DNA of 64,000 nt, from contig CP138355.1 of NCBI GenBank assembly GCA_033584155.1, forward strand, positions 4,863,501 through 4,927,500. The letters are read 5' to 3'. The DNA is from Candidatus Electrothrix scaldis. Lineage in GTDB: Bacteria; Desulfobacterota; Desulfobulbia; Desulfobulbales; Desulfobulbaceae. This document shows, piece after piece, positions 8,012-17,145 of this stretch; positions within the stretch are counted from its first letter, which is position 1; the number at the start of each line of letters is the position of its first letter. The position numbers and the translations under genes are program-made. The notes beneath the pieces were generated by a model. The model was not told the DNA's origin and did not search any database. It was given only the letters and a program-made list of their open reading frames with translations.

Positions 8012-10065
8012 ACCTGCTCCCAATCCCGGATCCGTCGAGCAAGATCAATATACCGTGAGGCTATCGCTGCAATACTTCGTATTGCAATAAGGCGCTGAAA
8101 GGAATTTATATGCTGAGCAAGTCGATCCAACTTGTCTAACACGTCCTTCTCATCATTAAATGGCAAACCACCAAAGGAAACCAATTCCGGATTCCCTCCG
8201 TCGTTACGGTACAAGGCAGGCAAACCACAGGCTAATGCCTCAAGCAGGGCATTAGAGCAGGGCTCATGCAGGCTTACGGAAAGATACATATCATGTTGGC
8301 GAAGATAATTCGCCAATTCCTCCGAAGGAACTGCCTGGACATGTTTAATATTTTCAAATTCCTCCTTCACTCTACCGATAAAGGTGTATTCAAACCGATC
8401 CCAATCAAGGTGGCCATCCAACCATTTCAAGAAGGCCCCTCCTTTTCTTGGATTATCTGACCATGCTGACGAGACAAGTCGGATCTTTCTCCCCTCTTCA
8501 TAAGGAACGCGCCCAGTTGCGTTAAAGATTGCATCATTAACGCTATTATGAATGATCACCGGAGAAACGGCTTTAAAGCCGAGGCCGTAGCTCTGCTTAA
8601 AACTATAGGCAGACTGAAAAACCGTAGCTGAGGCAAATTGTTGGTTCAGCTCAAAAATCCTTTCATCCTCATCCCGTCCTTCTCCCCGGTACAAAGTTAC
8701 AGGACCATCAATCCGATGGATCATCCGAACCGGAAAAGATGCGGCTTTTTTCTGAAATTTCTTATGGTCAAACCAACAGGAATTGCAGATATGGACATCA
8801 ACAGAGCTGGACAGCTTATTAACCGTGGTCTCAACCCCCTGCATTTCCATTGCCCGTTGCAGAGCGAGCATAAACTGGTTGCCTCCTCCATAGGGAGGCT
8901 TATGAAACTCATGCCATAACGAGATGCGCAAAAATTTTTCGGTGCAAGAACGGCCAACCAGTCGTTGTAGGCGGGATGTTACTCTCTCCTTCAGTGAAGG
9001 AACAGGGGCAGGAATATCCACCCATTTCTTTGCTATCGAATAGACCGGGACCTTTTCGATCTCCCTGTATAATTCCTCAAAAAGTGGAACATTTTTTTCA
9101 GGGGTATGCCGCTCAAGAATTCTTTGATACTGCGCCTCAAGGGTTTTATCCAGGATGCGAGCAGTGGCATGCTGCTCAAGTTTTTCCACCGCCTGATCAA
9201 ATGCATCATACAAGGAGTCAGGTTCAAGAATATCAGGAGCAATACCAACAGAGGTACAGAGAATTGGCGTCTTGGTGGCAGCTGCTTCTAGCACAGAACG
9301 CGGCCCCCCCTCCCACCGGGAGGTCACCAGATGGATATCGGAAAGACGATAAAGCGAACTGATGGTTTCTGCATCAACAATATTGATCTTCAGGTCATCC
9401 TGCTCAACTTCCTTGCCGATAAAGGTGAAAGGGATGCCATGTTCCCGTAACTTATTGCGTATCCAATGGCGCCGGGGACCTGCGAGAAGAAAATGAACAG
9501 GAACCTGCCGAGCCTTCAGGGCGAGAGCTATCTCCAGAAAGAATTCGCCACCTTTCTGATCCTTGGGCTGGTTAAGATCATGCCCAAAGGAATCTCGCAT
9601 AAAATTACTGATCAGAAAGGCCGATTCAGGGATTCCGTATTGTTGCCTCAAGGCAGCGTTGCTCTGGTCACTCGGATTTTCTGGACGAAAAACCGCAGTA
9701 TCCACAGAATACGGAATAAAGGTCGAGGGATAGTTCAGCTCCTGGAGATCCTTTTGCGCCTCCTGCGCCATGACAACCCACATGCCGACCGTATCTGCCG
9801 CCCTGATCATGCCAGAATTTTCATGCAGCCGCATGAAGTTATTGCAGACATGGCAGATAATCCGTTTGCCAGCCAATATATTTTGATCAAGCTGGAAGAT
9901 CGGTTCTTCCCAGACAGAGTGCAGAACATCAGCCTCTTCCAGCCCAGTGAGTACGACGAGATCACTGAGCTGTTCCAGAGATTTCTTCGTCAGGGCAAGA
10001 TCTGTATCCAGGGCCCAACCATTCTTTTCACTGCCGTACAGATGGACTTTGATGGGATGATTCAT
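8008..10065 (-). CDS. Tandem two-domain GT4 glycosyltransferase
   Basis: A 685-residue protein that contains two complete GT-B donor domains. The first (about residues 1-330) has VTSRWEGGPRSVLEAAATKT followed by PILCTSVG. The second (about 380-685) begins with a fresh N-terminal strand, LWHEFHKPPYGGGNQFMLAL, and ends with VSLHEPCSNALLEALACGLP followed by GGNPELVSFGG. Both carry the EX7E-type segment of GT4 enzymes. Such fusions often add two successive sugars or make an alternating disaccharide. Its last bases overlap the start of the next GT4 gene (ATGA), so the genes are co-translated. Either domain could be inactive; both motifs look intact. Confidence 0.88.
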   Translation of the reverse strand: MNHPIKVHLYGSEKNGWALDTDLALTKKSLEQLSDLVVLTGLEEADVLHSVWEEPIFQLDQNILAGKRIICHVCNNFMRLHENSGMIRAADTVGMWVVMAQEAQKDLQELNYPSTFIPYSVDTAVFRPENPSDQSNAALRQQYGIPESAFLISNFMRDSFGHDLNQPKDQKGGEFFLEIALALKARQVPVHFLLAGPRRHWIRNKLREHGIPFTFIGKEVEQDDLKINIVDAETISSLYRLSDIHLVTSRWEGGPRSVLEAAATKTPILCTSVGIAPDILEPDSLYDAFDQAVEKLEQHATARILDKTLEAQYQRILERHTPEKNVPLFEELYREIEKVPVYSIAKKWVDIPAPVPSLKERVTSRLQRLVGRSCTEKFLRISLWHEFHKPPYGGGNQFMLALQRAMEMQGVETTVNKLSSSVDVHICNSCWFDHKKFQKKAASFPVRMIHRIDGPVTLYRGEGRDEDERIFELNQQFASATVFQSAYSFKQSYGLGFKAVSPVIIHNSVNDAIFNATGRVPYEEGRKIRLVSSAWSDNPRKGGAFLKWLDGHLDWDRFEYTFIGRVKEEFENIKHVQAVPSEELANYLRQHDMYLSVSLHEPCSNALLEALACGLPALYRNDGGNPELVSFGGLPFNDEKDVLDKLDRLAQHINSFQRLIAIRSIAAIASRYIDLARRIRDWEQV

Positions 10066-10109
10066 TATTTCTGGGAAAAGTTAAGAAAACTGCAAAGGCA
10101 GAGAACAAA

Positions 10110-10919
10110 TTAAAGAAAGGGAGCAAGTGGCTTGGTTACCAGCTGACCGCGCATGTATTTTTCCATTTTCCAAGGAGATTTATGTTCCTTGCCTATGAAT
10201 TTAAAAAAACGGGACTTGATTCTGGCCCAAATATTTTCAGACAGCATATCCGAGATATTTTTTCTGATGACCTTCTGGCCAGCGCTTGCTTTTTCTAAGG
10301 TACTTCTACGCAGGAAACAAATATGCAGAGCACGGAATTCGGCTTCATCCCAGGGGATGTCTTTGTAGAGTTCCAGGCGTAACGACTTATCATATCCCTC
10401 TTTAAACAGCACTTCACCTCCATGCAGACGCTCAGAGCATGGACCCAGCCACGACTTAATCGCTTTAAAATTATAAAGTTTTGTCATGCTACGACAAGGG
10501 GGAGCTAAATAGCCTTGAGCGTATCCCTTTTCAACATTCAGCTCAATACAGTTGAGGGCATTACCAAGGATCATCCATTGCCGATCATATTCTCCGGAAT
10601 CAATACCTTGCCGGAGCCTTTTCAGGCCTGAAGGATCATACAACTCATCTCCATCCACTGCAAAAATCCATGTATTCGTTCCAGCATATCCGCTAATCAA
10701 ATCATGAGATTGCGCCGGACTTGCAATAGAATGGTAATGAATTTTGTTATGGTGCTCCTGCAGAGCCCTCACTTTCTCCTGCGTGCCGTCCTTCGACAGG
10801 TTATCTGCCACAATAATTTCATCACAGAAATCGAGGATATTGGTCAGTACCCCATCGATAAAAAGGTCTTCGTTTTTTACAAGAACAATACCTATAATGG
10901 AGGGAGGAGTTGCTACCAT
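10110..10919 (-). CDS. Glycosyltransferase family 2
   Basis: A 269-residue GT-A protein. The start is SIIGIVLVKNEDLFIDGVL, then IIVADNLSKDGTQE, with the metal site WIFAVDGDELYDPSGL (DGDE). This VKNE...DxDE pattern is the short GT2 subgroup represented by waaE/kdtX-like and related transferases. A GAAGGGA ribosome binding site precedes the ATG at 10919. It lies 13 bases downstream of a methyltransferase and 44 bases upstream of the tandem GT4 gene. Its C-terminal part is basic, as in many membrane-proximal GT2 enzymes. Specificity is unknown. Confidence 0.85.
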   Translation of the reverse strand: MVATPPSIIGIVLVKNEDLFIDGVLTNILDFCDEIIVADNLSKDGTQEKVRALQEHHNKIHYHSIASPAQSHDLISGYAGTNTWIFAVDGDELYDPSGLKRLRQGIDSGEYDRQWMILGNALNCIELNVEKGYAQGYLAPPCRSMTKLYNFKAIKSWLGPCSERLHGGEVLFKEGYDKSLRLELYKDIPWDEAEFRALHICFLRRSTLEKASAGQKVIRKNISDMLSENIWARIKSRFFKFIGKEHKSPWKMEKYMRGQLVTKPLAPFL

Positions 10920-10932
10920 ACGACGATTCCCT

Positions 10933-11748
10933 TCACTTTACCGTGAAAACCCAACCAATTGATTCTTCTGGATGCGCCAAGACATACTCTCGCTTAGCCC
11001 GTTGCAATCTTTTATACAAAGCTGGCGAGAAAGCCGCACTCATCGCAATAAGGCCATTCCAAGGAAAACTGGGAATTATAGGCATAAGCTCCGAACAGAT
11101 ACGCAAACCAGCCGCATGCAGTTCTTCAGCTAAAGACTCTTGGGAATACTCAATTTTATGATCAGGATCATCTCTTGAGTCCAGTCCAGTAGCTCTCAAC
11201 TTCTTTTTCCAGCTAGTCTCTGCATTTGGAACAGATATAACTCCTAATCCGTCTTTTTTTTTCACCCTTTTCAGCTCGGACAATATCCCGGCTCTATTAT
11301 GGAGATGCTCCAGCACATTAGAAAAATTAATAAGGTCGAAGCTCTCGTCAGCAAAAGGCAACAGTCCTTGCTCCAAATCAATCTGCAAGAATTCCGCCCT
11401 ACTCTTCTTTTTCTTTGCGCGTTCCACCCCAGTCTGGATGCTCTGCCAGTTCCCTTCTAAACCAACCGAGAATACTGCTCCTTTATCTGCCGCAAGTAAA
11501 CAGTCTGTTCCCACTCCAGCGCCAAGGTCAAGAAATCGAATACCGGATTGAAACAAACCATGTAAGTATTCTGACCTCTGTACATCGAAAAGATGTTTAG
11601 GGTGTATAGGATGCTGTGAAAAACCTCTCCACTGCATCGCCTTGCAGGCCCATAACCCCAACATGTAGTCCTGATGCTTCAGGAAAAAATACCAGTACTT
11701 CCTCATCATGCTCATAGGAAACGGTGCTATAGAAAGAGGAGAGGACAC
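10933..11748 (-). CDS. SAM-dependent methyltransferase (class I)
   Basis: A 271-residue class I methyltransferase. Motif I reads FLDLGAGVGTDCLLAADKGA, motif II has FSVGLEGNW, and the later FDLINFSNVLEHLHNRAGIL is the methyltransferase-11/23 signature with its ExLEHL element. It probably methylates a sugar hydroxyl or the glycan end, given its place between glycosyltransferases. The frame opens with a GTG at 11748; an ATG at 11715 is an alternative but lacks a binding site. The C-terminal region, with LIAMSAAFSPALYKRLQ, is helical. A role in capping the polymer is inferred, not shown. Confidence 0.85.
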   Translation of the reverse strand: MSSPLSIAPFPMSMMRKYWYFFLKHQDYMLGLWACKAMQWRGFSQHPIHPKHLFDVQRSEYLHGLFQSGIRFLDLGAGVGTDCLLAADKGAVFSVGLEGNWQSIQTGVERAKKKKSRAEFLQIDLEQGLLPFADESFDLINFSNVLEHLHNRAGILSELKRVKKKDGLGVISVPNAETSWKKKLRATGLDSRDDPDHKIEYSQESLAEELHAAGLRICSELMPIIPSFPWNGLIAMSAAFSPALYKRLQRAKREYVLAHPEESIGWVFTVK

Positions 11749-11768
11749 ATCATCTTCTGGAAATTCTG

Positions 11769-12368
11769 CTATCGAGAAAAAAACTTGTTTTTTGCTTGGA
11801 CAATTTTTTTTGCAACAAGGCCTGAGCCAGAAGTGACCCCATCTTTTCTCTGATTCCGAGAACTAAAGGGCTGTTCAGGCATTGCAAGCCCGAGAAAGGG
11901 ACAAAGCTTCTCCCAACCATCACCAGCCGTAATATCCATCTCCAGCAAATCATCAGGCCTGTCTTTAAAATAATTCCGCACATCCTCGTGATGGCGATGA
12001 TAGGCTTCAATAAATTTTTCTCGATCAAAAACTACCGTCCCATAAAGTAGCATACGCCGCATGATCATGAGATCCTCAGAGCGTTCTACAGGCTTATATC
12101 CATGAATATACTCAGCAGAGTCGAGCCAAGGTTTTAAATCACGTGTCAACAGAACAAATTTCGAGTCTGGAAATTTATAATCAAGATACTTATAAAAAAT
12201 TGTGCAGCCATTATCAGATGCCCCATCAAGATCCTTTAACTGCTCAAAAGTCGGATTATGAACAACATTCTGATATCCTAGAATTCTCAAGGCATCACAA
12301 AAACTCGTCGTTCCGGTTCGGCCTAAGCCTATTCCCCAGGCTCTATGTTGTATCTGCATATTACTCAT
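11769..12368 (-). CDS. Sulfotransferase-family protein (short type)
   Basis: A 199-residue protein with GIGLGRTGTTSFCDALRILG near the N-terminus, a P-loop-like PAPS-binding signature (GxGRTGTTS). FVLLTRDLKPWLDSAEYI follows at the position of the 3'-phosphate-binding Arg/Ser motif. The size and the order of these elements match the short sulfotransferase family often found in bacterial glycan clusters (Sulfotransfer_4 type). It follows a methyltransferase gene and precedes another, both on the same strand. Whether the acceptor is the exported glycan or a lipid is unknown. The C-terminus is short and basic. Confidence 0.75.
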   Translation of the reverse strand: MSNMQIQHRAWGIGLGRTGTTSFCDALRILGYQNVVHNPTFEQLKDLDGASDNGCTIFYKYLDYKFPDSKFVLLTRDLKPWLDSAEYIHGYKPVERSEDLMIMRRMLLYGTVVFDREKFIEAYHRHHEDVRNYFKDRPDDLLEMDITAGDGWEKLCPFLGLAMPEQPFSSRNQRKDGVTSGSGLVAKKIVQAKNKFFSR

Positions 12369-12389
12369 TCTTTCTAATACCCAAAAACT

Positions 12390-13298
12390 CTATAGTCTAT
12401 CCACTAATTGAGATAAGTAGAGGTGCTCATCTAACCAGCCTCTTCGCCGTGCTTCCTGCAACCGATCTTTCGCTGCACGCCCCTCTGCATCCCCCTGCTG
12501 TTCATCAAGGAAACGCTGCACTCTATTCAGCTCAAACCCTATGGCTGGAGCATCATCTTTAACAGCTAAAACAGTAAGTTCATCACTACAAAGACCTTTC
12601 AAAAAAGGAAGATACTGAAGCACTCTGCAGACGTGAAACAGCCAGACAATCCCACTAGCTAGGCGTCTCTTATTTCGAAGCGCTCTGAGCATAGCATCTT
12701 GTGGAAGTGAATAGAACCCTCTAGCATCCTCCGTGACTGTAAAACCATTAAGAAAAAGATTGGTACGAAGAAAGCGATAATCCCAGAAGCGAATATGGTG
12801 CCCCTCACCAAATGGCCTGTTTCCAGAAAAAATATCATAGATCCTATAGGCTAGAAAACCAATATTCGGGGTGTTCACCAGCAAGAGCCCTCCTGGTTTT
12901 AAAACAGTGTGGGCGAAACGTAATAGATTATCTGAATTAAAAACATGTTCTATTGCTGCCAGGTTAACTACAAGGTCAAACTGACCTGCATGAGGGGCTG
13001 CTGCAGCGTCAAGTTCCTTCTCAGATGCGTCAATATCGACCGAAATGGTGGAAAAGCCCTGATCCTGAGCATGTTGGAGATGGAATGGAATATAATCAGC
13101 ACAGGTAACATCCATTCCGTGCTGGTCTCGTAAAATATGAGAAAACTCTCCATTCCCACAGCAGAGATCCAGACACTTCTTGCCTTGAATTCCCCTCCTG
13201 CGTAACAGGTCTGAACTGCTTCTATACCAAGGCTTGGCAAGGGTACTGATACCTTTTCTCAGTTCGGCAACTGCCGCATCATGTTCCTGTTTACTCAT
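12390..13298 (-). CDS. SAM-dependent methyltransferase (UbiG-like)
   Basis: A class I methyltransferase of 302 residues. Motif I is CLDLCCGNGEFSHIL, motif II VTCADYIPFHL, and FDLVVNLAAIEHVFNSDNLL with the following VLKPGGLLLVNTPN are motifs IV-V of the methyltransferase-11/12 group. The sequence after that (HIRFWDYRFLRTNLFLNGF) resembles sugar- or lipid-modifying enzymes rather than ubiquinone biosynthesis. It overlaps the end of the preceding GT4 gene by 8 bases, which couples the two. Its C-terminal 60 residues are rich in charged residues and may be a separate helical tail. Substrate is inferred from context only. Confidence 0.85.
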   Translation of the reverse strand: MSKQEHDAAVAELRKGISTLAKPWYRSSSDLLRRRGIQGKKCLDLCCGNGEFSHILRDQHGMDVTCADYIPFHLQHAQDQGFSTISVDIDASEKELDAAAAPHAGQFDLVVNLAAIEHVFNSDNLLRFAHTVLKPGGLLLVNTPNIGFLAYRIYDIFSGNRPFGEGHHIRFWDYRFLRTNLFLNGFTVTEDARGFYSLPQDAMLRALRNKRRLASGIVWLFHVCRVLQYLPFLKGLCSDELTVLAVKDDAPAIGFELNRVQRFLDEQQGDAEGRAAKDRLQEARRRGWLDEHLYLSQLVDRL

Positions 13299-14397
13299 CA
13301 GATTTTACCTGCTTACAAACGGCCTCAAGACGCTCCGCAAACTGCCCTATTCGTCCGTGCTCCATTATATATTCCCGTCCCGCCTTGCTCAAGTTTTCCC
13401 GCATCCCTGGATCACGACTCAACATCCTAGCTGTTTCGGCAAAATGCTGTGCATTACCCGCCTCGGTAAACAGAATATTTTTTCCGTGCTGCAACTCACT
13501 CTTTTCCCACACCCCTTTCGTTTGGGTGAGAATAACCGGTGTCCCGCAGGCCATTGCCTGAAGCGTCACACTCTGACCGGATGGCTGAATAGAATCTGTT
13601 AAAAGAACAGCTACACAAAATGCCTTGCGATACAAGTCACGAAGGTCAGCATCACTAACTTCTCTGGTATGCCAGGAGCCCTGGAGCTGCTCAACGTTCT
13701 CTGGTAAATTTGGAGGCAAAGGCCTCTTGGTCAATATTTTAATTTTCCTCTCAATATGCTGGGCGCTCTGCACAAGAAGTTCATAATCCCGCCTGGAATC
13801 GTTTCCAACTGCCAAGATATAATCACCTTGCTGTTCATTGCTGCCTGGGGTCCAAAAACATTCATCCACACCAAAACAATTCACCTGAATTCGTTCAGAG
13901 GGGATCTGGAAACGCTCCTGCATTGCCTCTAACTCTCCCTCACCAAATAGCTGCGTATGCATTTGCCGTAAGAGATAACGAGAGATCCAGCGCCTCACAC
14001 CACGTTGCGGATAATTAAAGAGTCCACAATGAATGGCGATAAAAGAGCGAGGAAGCTTTACCGTACCTAAGCTCTGCCAAATGGCAAGAGAGAAAGCGAT
14101 GCCTGGAGCAGTTGCCACAACCATATCGGCACCAGATAAGGCAGGGAGCACTTTTTTTACGCCCAATAGCACAGGAAAATAGACTTTTGCCGGAAGATAT
14201 TTTTTCTTCAGAAGAAGCTCGGCTGCAATCATCGCCTTACCAGCAGTAGGAACATCATGTACGTCGATATATTCCACATCGTGCCCACAGGCTTCCAACT
14301 CCGGGGCACCATAAAAAAATTCTGTTGGTATGGTCTTTTCGCGGAGATCCGCTATCCGAGGTAATCGACCAGGTAGGTAAAGATAAACTATACGCAT
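13291..14397 (-). CDS. Glycosyltransferase family 4 (GT-B)
   Basis: A 368-residue GT4 enzyme. The N-terminal acceptor domain holds IVYLYLPGRLPRIADLREK and a middle stretch ADMVVATAPGIAFSLAIW. The donor domain has DYILAVGNDSRRDYELLV, then SGQSVTLQAMACGTPVILTQ, where the usual first Glu of EX7E is replaced by Gln. GVWEKSELQHGKNILFTEAG closes the sugar-nucleotide pocket. The substitution in the EX7E motif may reflect a GT subfamily difference. The gene lies between a methyltransferase and an SGNH-type protein, all on the minus strand. Confidence 0.85.
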   Translation of the reverse strand: MRIVYLYLPGRLPRIADLREKTIPTEFFYGAPELEACGHDVEYIDVHDVPTAGKAMIAAELLLKKKYLPAKVYFPVLLGVKKVLPALSGADMVVATAPGIAFSLAIWQSLGTVKLPRSFIAIHCGLFNYPQRGVRRWISRYLLRQMHTQLFGEGELEAMQERFQIPSERIQVNCFGVDECFWTPGSNEQQGDYILAVGNDSRRDYELLVQSAQHIERKIKILTKRPLPPNLPENVEQLQGSWHTREVSDADLRDLYRKAFCVAVLLTDSIQPSGQSVTLQAMACGTPVILTQTKGVWEKSELQHGKNILFTEAGNAQHFAETARMLSRDPGMRENLSKAGREYIMEHGRIGQFAERLEAVCKQVKSDE

Positions 14398-14446
14398 AAA
14401 TTTGGACAGACGATTTTATATGAAGCACAGTTCTTGATCATGGCTG

Positions 14447-15472
14447 CTACTGATTTTCCAAGAAACGCGCATGTTCTTCCCTAAACTCTTGAAGAAGAGC
14501 CTCAACGGGAACAAAATACTTTGTATCAAGTACTGTTTCCCCAAACTCTTTTTTAAAATGACTACAATCGTGATACTGACTCATATCCTTCAGCCGAGGA
14601 TCACGTAAAGGTACTCTAAATATGTAGGGAAAGACCTTTCCTATCTTTTTCAACAATCCTTCTACAGAATCAACATTATAAGACATTTGAGTCACATATA
14701 ATTGCGGATTCCAGATGACAAATATTTTCTTATTCGATCGTTCCACATAGTTTCGTATAGATTCAAGCTGCTCTACAAAGGCTGAGATTTTCTCCTCCTC
14801 GAACCTCAAGGTTCCTACAGGAGGAGCATCTTTTATGCATGGATGATCAAAAAAATAATAAATATTACCTGTTGCGGGGGAAAATTGCAGATGATATTTT
14901 CCCCCTACAAAATGATGTCTTATCTTTTTTATATTCTTTAGAAAGATAGCACTCGAAAAAAGATATTTTTTAGCAAAAAGCCACCGGCGTGACCAGAAGT
15001 TTCTTGTTGCCAGAGGATCCCCCAGAACCGCAGGGTTTTCCTGCATGAGTAACCTCTTGTCATCGGCATAATCAATCAATTCAATTCGATCAATAGAGAG
15101 AGGAATGATTACACGGTCAGGCAAGCATTGCATTCTCTCCAGCCATTGTATTTTCTGCATAACCCCGACTAAGGTCTCAGATTGTACACCATAATTATAC
15201 GAGACGCTGTCGCCAAATAAGTCTTCAAGAGCTTCTGTTTCATATCCAGCTGTTCGGGAATCGCCAAAGATCATCGTCTGGATACCAGTACAATGCTCTT
15301 TGAGATACAACGATTTCATGACCCGCTCGTTTATATCCGAGTGCGACTGAAGCGGCATAACATGCTGATGGAATACGCTTAAGCTATCAACAGAATAATT
15401 AAAGATAACATATGAGGCGATGACAGTAACTGCTACAGCAGCAAGTGTTGCTATGTAGGGAGAGTATCTCAA
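14447..15472 (-). CDS. SGNH-like membrane-anchored protein, partner of MBOAT acyltransferase
   Basis: A 341-residue protein with one N-terminal membrane segment (about residues 8-26) and a large domain outside the cytoplasm. The first conserved element is TMIFGDSRTAGYETEAL, which matches the GDS(R/S) block I of SGNH hydrolases and of AlgJ/AlgX/DltD-like proteins. The terminal YHDCSHFKKEFGETVL region fits a block V containing Asp and His. Its start codon overlaps the stop codon of the MBOAT gene (ATGA). In known systems such a pair moves an acyl group, usually acetyl, across the membrane and onto a glycan. That function is inferred here from gene order plus motif. Confidence 0.72.
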   Translation of the reverse strand: MRYSPYIATLAAVAVTVIASYVIFNYSVDSLSVFHQHVMPLQSHSDINERVMKSLYLKEHCTGIQTMIFGDSRTAGYETEALEDLFGDSVSYNYGVQSETLVGVMQKIQWLERMQCLPDRVIIPLSIDRIELIDYADDKRLLMQENPAVLGDPLATRNFWSRRWLFAKKYLFSSAIFLKNIKKIRHHFVGGKYHLQFSPATGNIYYFFDHPCIKDAPPVGTLRFEEEKISAFVEQLESIRNYVERSNKKIFVIWNPQLYVTQMSYNVDSVEGLLKKIGKVFPYIFRVPLRDPRLKDMSQYHDCSHFKKEFGETVLDTKYFVPVEALLQEFREEHARFLENQ

Positions 15473-17073
15473 AACTGGAAGTATAAAAATTCAGAAATAT
15501 TCTGCCTGGCCCCAATAACAATAAGCGAGGATGCCAACAGGATTCCTGTCGCTACAGCCCATTTTTTCGTTGGTGCCCACTGATACGTCCTTTCCTTTTC
15601 ATGATGCGCTCCTACCTGTCTATTCCCGTCATAACTATTGAGCATTGAAGCATACTTGCCCATAATTTGCTGTGTATTGGGTGCCCAGAAAGCCAGCAGA
15701 AGAAGAGTCATTATAAGGGCACCACCGACATACCAATCCGCTAATCCATTATAAAAAGGGCCCCGAAAAAAAATACCGTATTCAAGGAAAAGAGATTCAG
15801 AAAGGCTGGTCTGCGCAAGAAGAGCCGGAAACAGAGAAAGTCCATTTCCACCAAACATTGCAGAGACGATCTCAATTGCATCAGAGGCGTTATCAGCTCG
15901 AAAAAATACCCAGGCTATAACGACCGCACAAAAAGTCAAAAGACGGGCTAATATTCTATAAGGAAAAGCTAAAAATACTGATTTTGAAAATTCTGCATTT
16001 ATTCTTTTCTGCAAAAATGTCCACGCATGGTTCATCATAATATAGAGGCCATGCAATCCACCCCAAATGACAAAGGTCCACCCAGCTCCGTGCCAAAGAC
16101 CTCCCAGCAGCATCACCGCCATAATATTACTATATTTCCGAAAAGTACCCCTACGGTTCCCCCCTAAAGGAATGTAAAGATACTCCCTGAGAAAACGAGA
16201 CAGAGTAATATGCCATCTCTGCCAAAAGTCTATTATACTCCCAGCTTTATACGGCGAATAAAAATTAAGCGGAAGCTGTATCCCTATCAGAGCAGCTAAT
16301 CCTATCGCCATATCTGAGTAACCGGAAAAATCGAAATATAACTGGAGACTATATGCTAATGCTCCACCCCAGGCTTCAAAAAATGTTAATGGTACCCCTT
16401 GTGCAGCGGCATGGAACACTGGCGTGGAAAATTTTGCAACTTCATCAGCTAAAACAACCTTTTTAAAGAGTCCAATGGCAAGAATAGTCAGGCCAACAGA
16501 TAATCGCTGCGCACTCAATCTGTAAACATTTTTATCTGCAAATTGCGGCAGCATCTCCTTATGATGAACAATCGGCCCTGCAATCAGTTGAGGAAAATAA
16601 CTGACAAACAAACAATAGCGCAGAAAACTACACTCACGGATTTTCCCTTGAAATCCATCGACAAGATAGGCAATTTGCTGAAAGGTAAAAAAAGAGATTG
16701 CTAAGGGGAGAAGTATGGTTCCCACATCCCATTCTTTTCCTAGGAATTGGCTTACTTCATGAACAAAAAATTGCGCATATTTATAATAGATCAAAAGTCC
16801 AAGATTTACCGCTATACCGAAAACTAATCCTCCCTTTTGAAGCATAGTCTTCTCCCCTCCTCGGCTCAAAAAAATTCCGAACAGATAATTAAAGAGGATT
16901 GACCCTATCAACATGAAAAGATAGGAGAAATTCCACCACCCATAGAAGAAAAAGGAACAGAGCACAAGCCAGGCGACAGAGAACTCCGTCCGCCTGGATC
17001 TTCCAAGCAGAAAAAAAATTGACAGAGTGACAGGGAGGAAAAGAAGAAGGAATATGTAGGAATTAAAAAGCAA
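15469..17073 (-). CDS. MBOAT-family O-acyltransferase (AlgI-like)
   Basis: A polytopic membrane protein of 534 residues. It begins with a hydrophobic segment (YIFLLLFLPVTLSIFFLLG) and continues with about ten further membrane segments. The family signatures are present: LQLYFDFSGYSDMAIGLA, the FWQRWHITLSRFLREYLYIP block with its conserved His, and the catalytic-His block LGGLWHGAGWTFVIWGGLHG. AlgI, DltB and PatA-like enzymes with these motifs hand acyl groups from the cytoplasm to a periplasmic partner. The overlapping SGNH-like gene downstream is the expected partner. The polymer made here is therefore probably O-acylated. Confidence 0.93.
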   Translation of the reverse strand: MLFNSYIFLLLFLPVTLSIFFLLGRSRRTEFSVAWLVLCSFFFYGWWNFSYLFMLIGSILFNYLFGIFLSRGGEKTMLQKGGLVFGIAVNLGLLIYYKYAQFFVHEVSQFLGKEWDVGTILLPLAISFFTFQQIAYLVDGFQGKIRECSFLRYCLFVSYFPQLIAGPIVHHKEMLPQFADKNVYRLSAQRLSVGLTILAIGLFKKVVLADEVAKFSTPVFHAAAQGVPLTFFEAWGGALAYSLQLYFDFSGYSDMAIGLAALIGIQLPLNFYSPYKAGSIIDFWQRWHITLSRFLREYLYIPLGGNRRGTFRKYSNIMAVMLLGGLWHGAGWTFVIWGGLHGLYIMMNHAWTFLQKRINAEFSKSVFLAFPYRILARLLTFCAVVIAWVFFRADNASDAIEIVSAMFGGNGLSLFPALLAQTSLSESLFLEYGIFFRGPFYNGLADWYVGGALIMTLLLLAFWAPNTQQIMGKYASMLNSYDGNRQVGAHHEKERTYQWAPTKKWAVATGILLASSLIVIGARQNISEFLYFQF

Positions 17074-17145
17074 TTACTTTGTCCCGAAAAAACTCGTGCG
17101 GGGTGACAGCCCGTCAAGCGGTCATAAACAGCCCATGAATATTAT

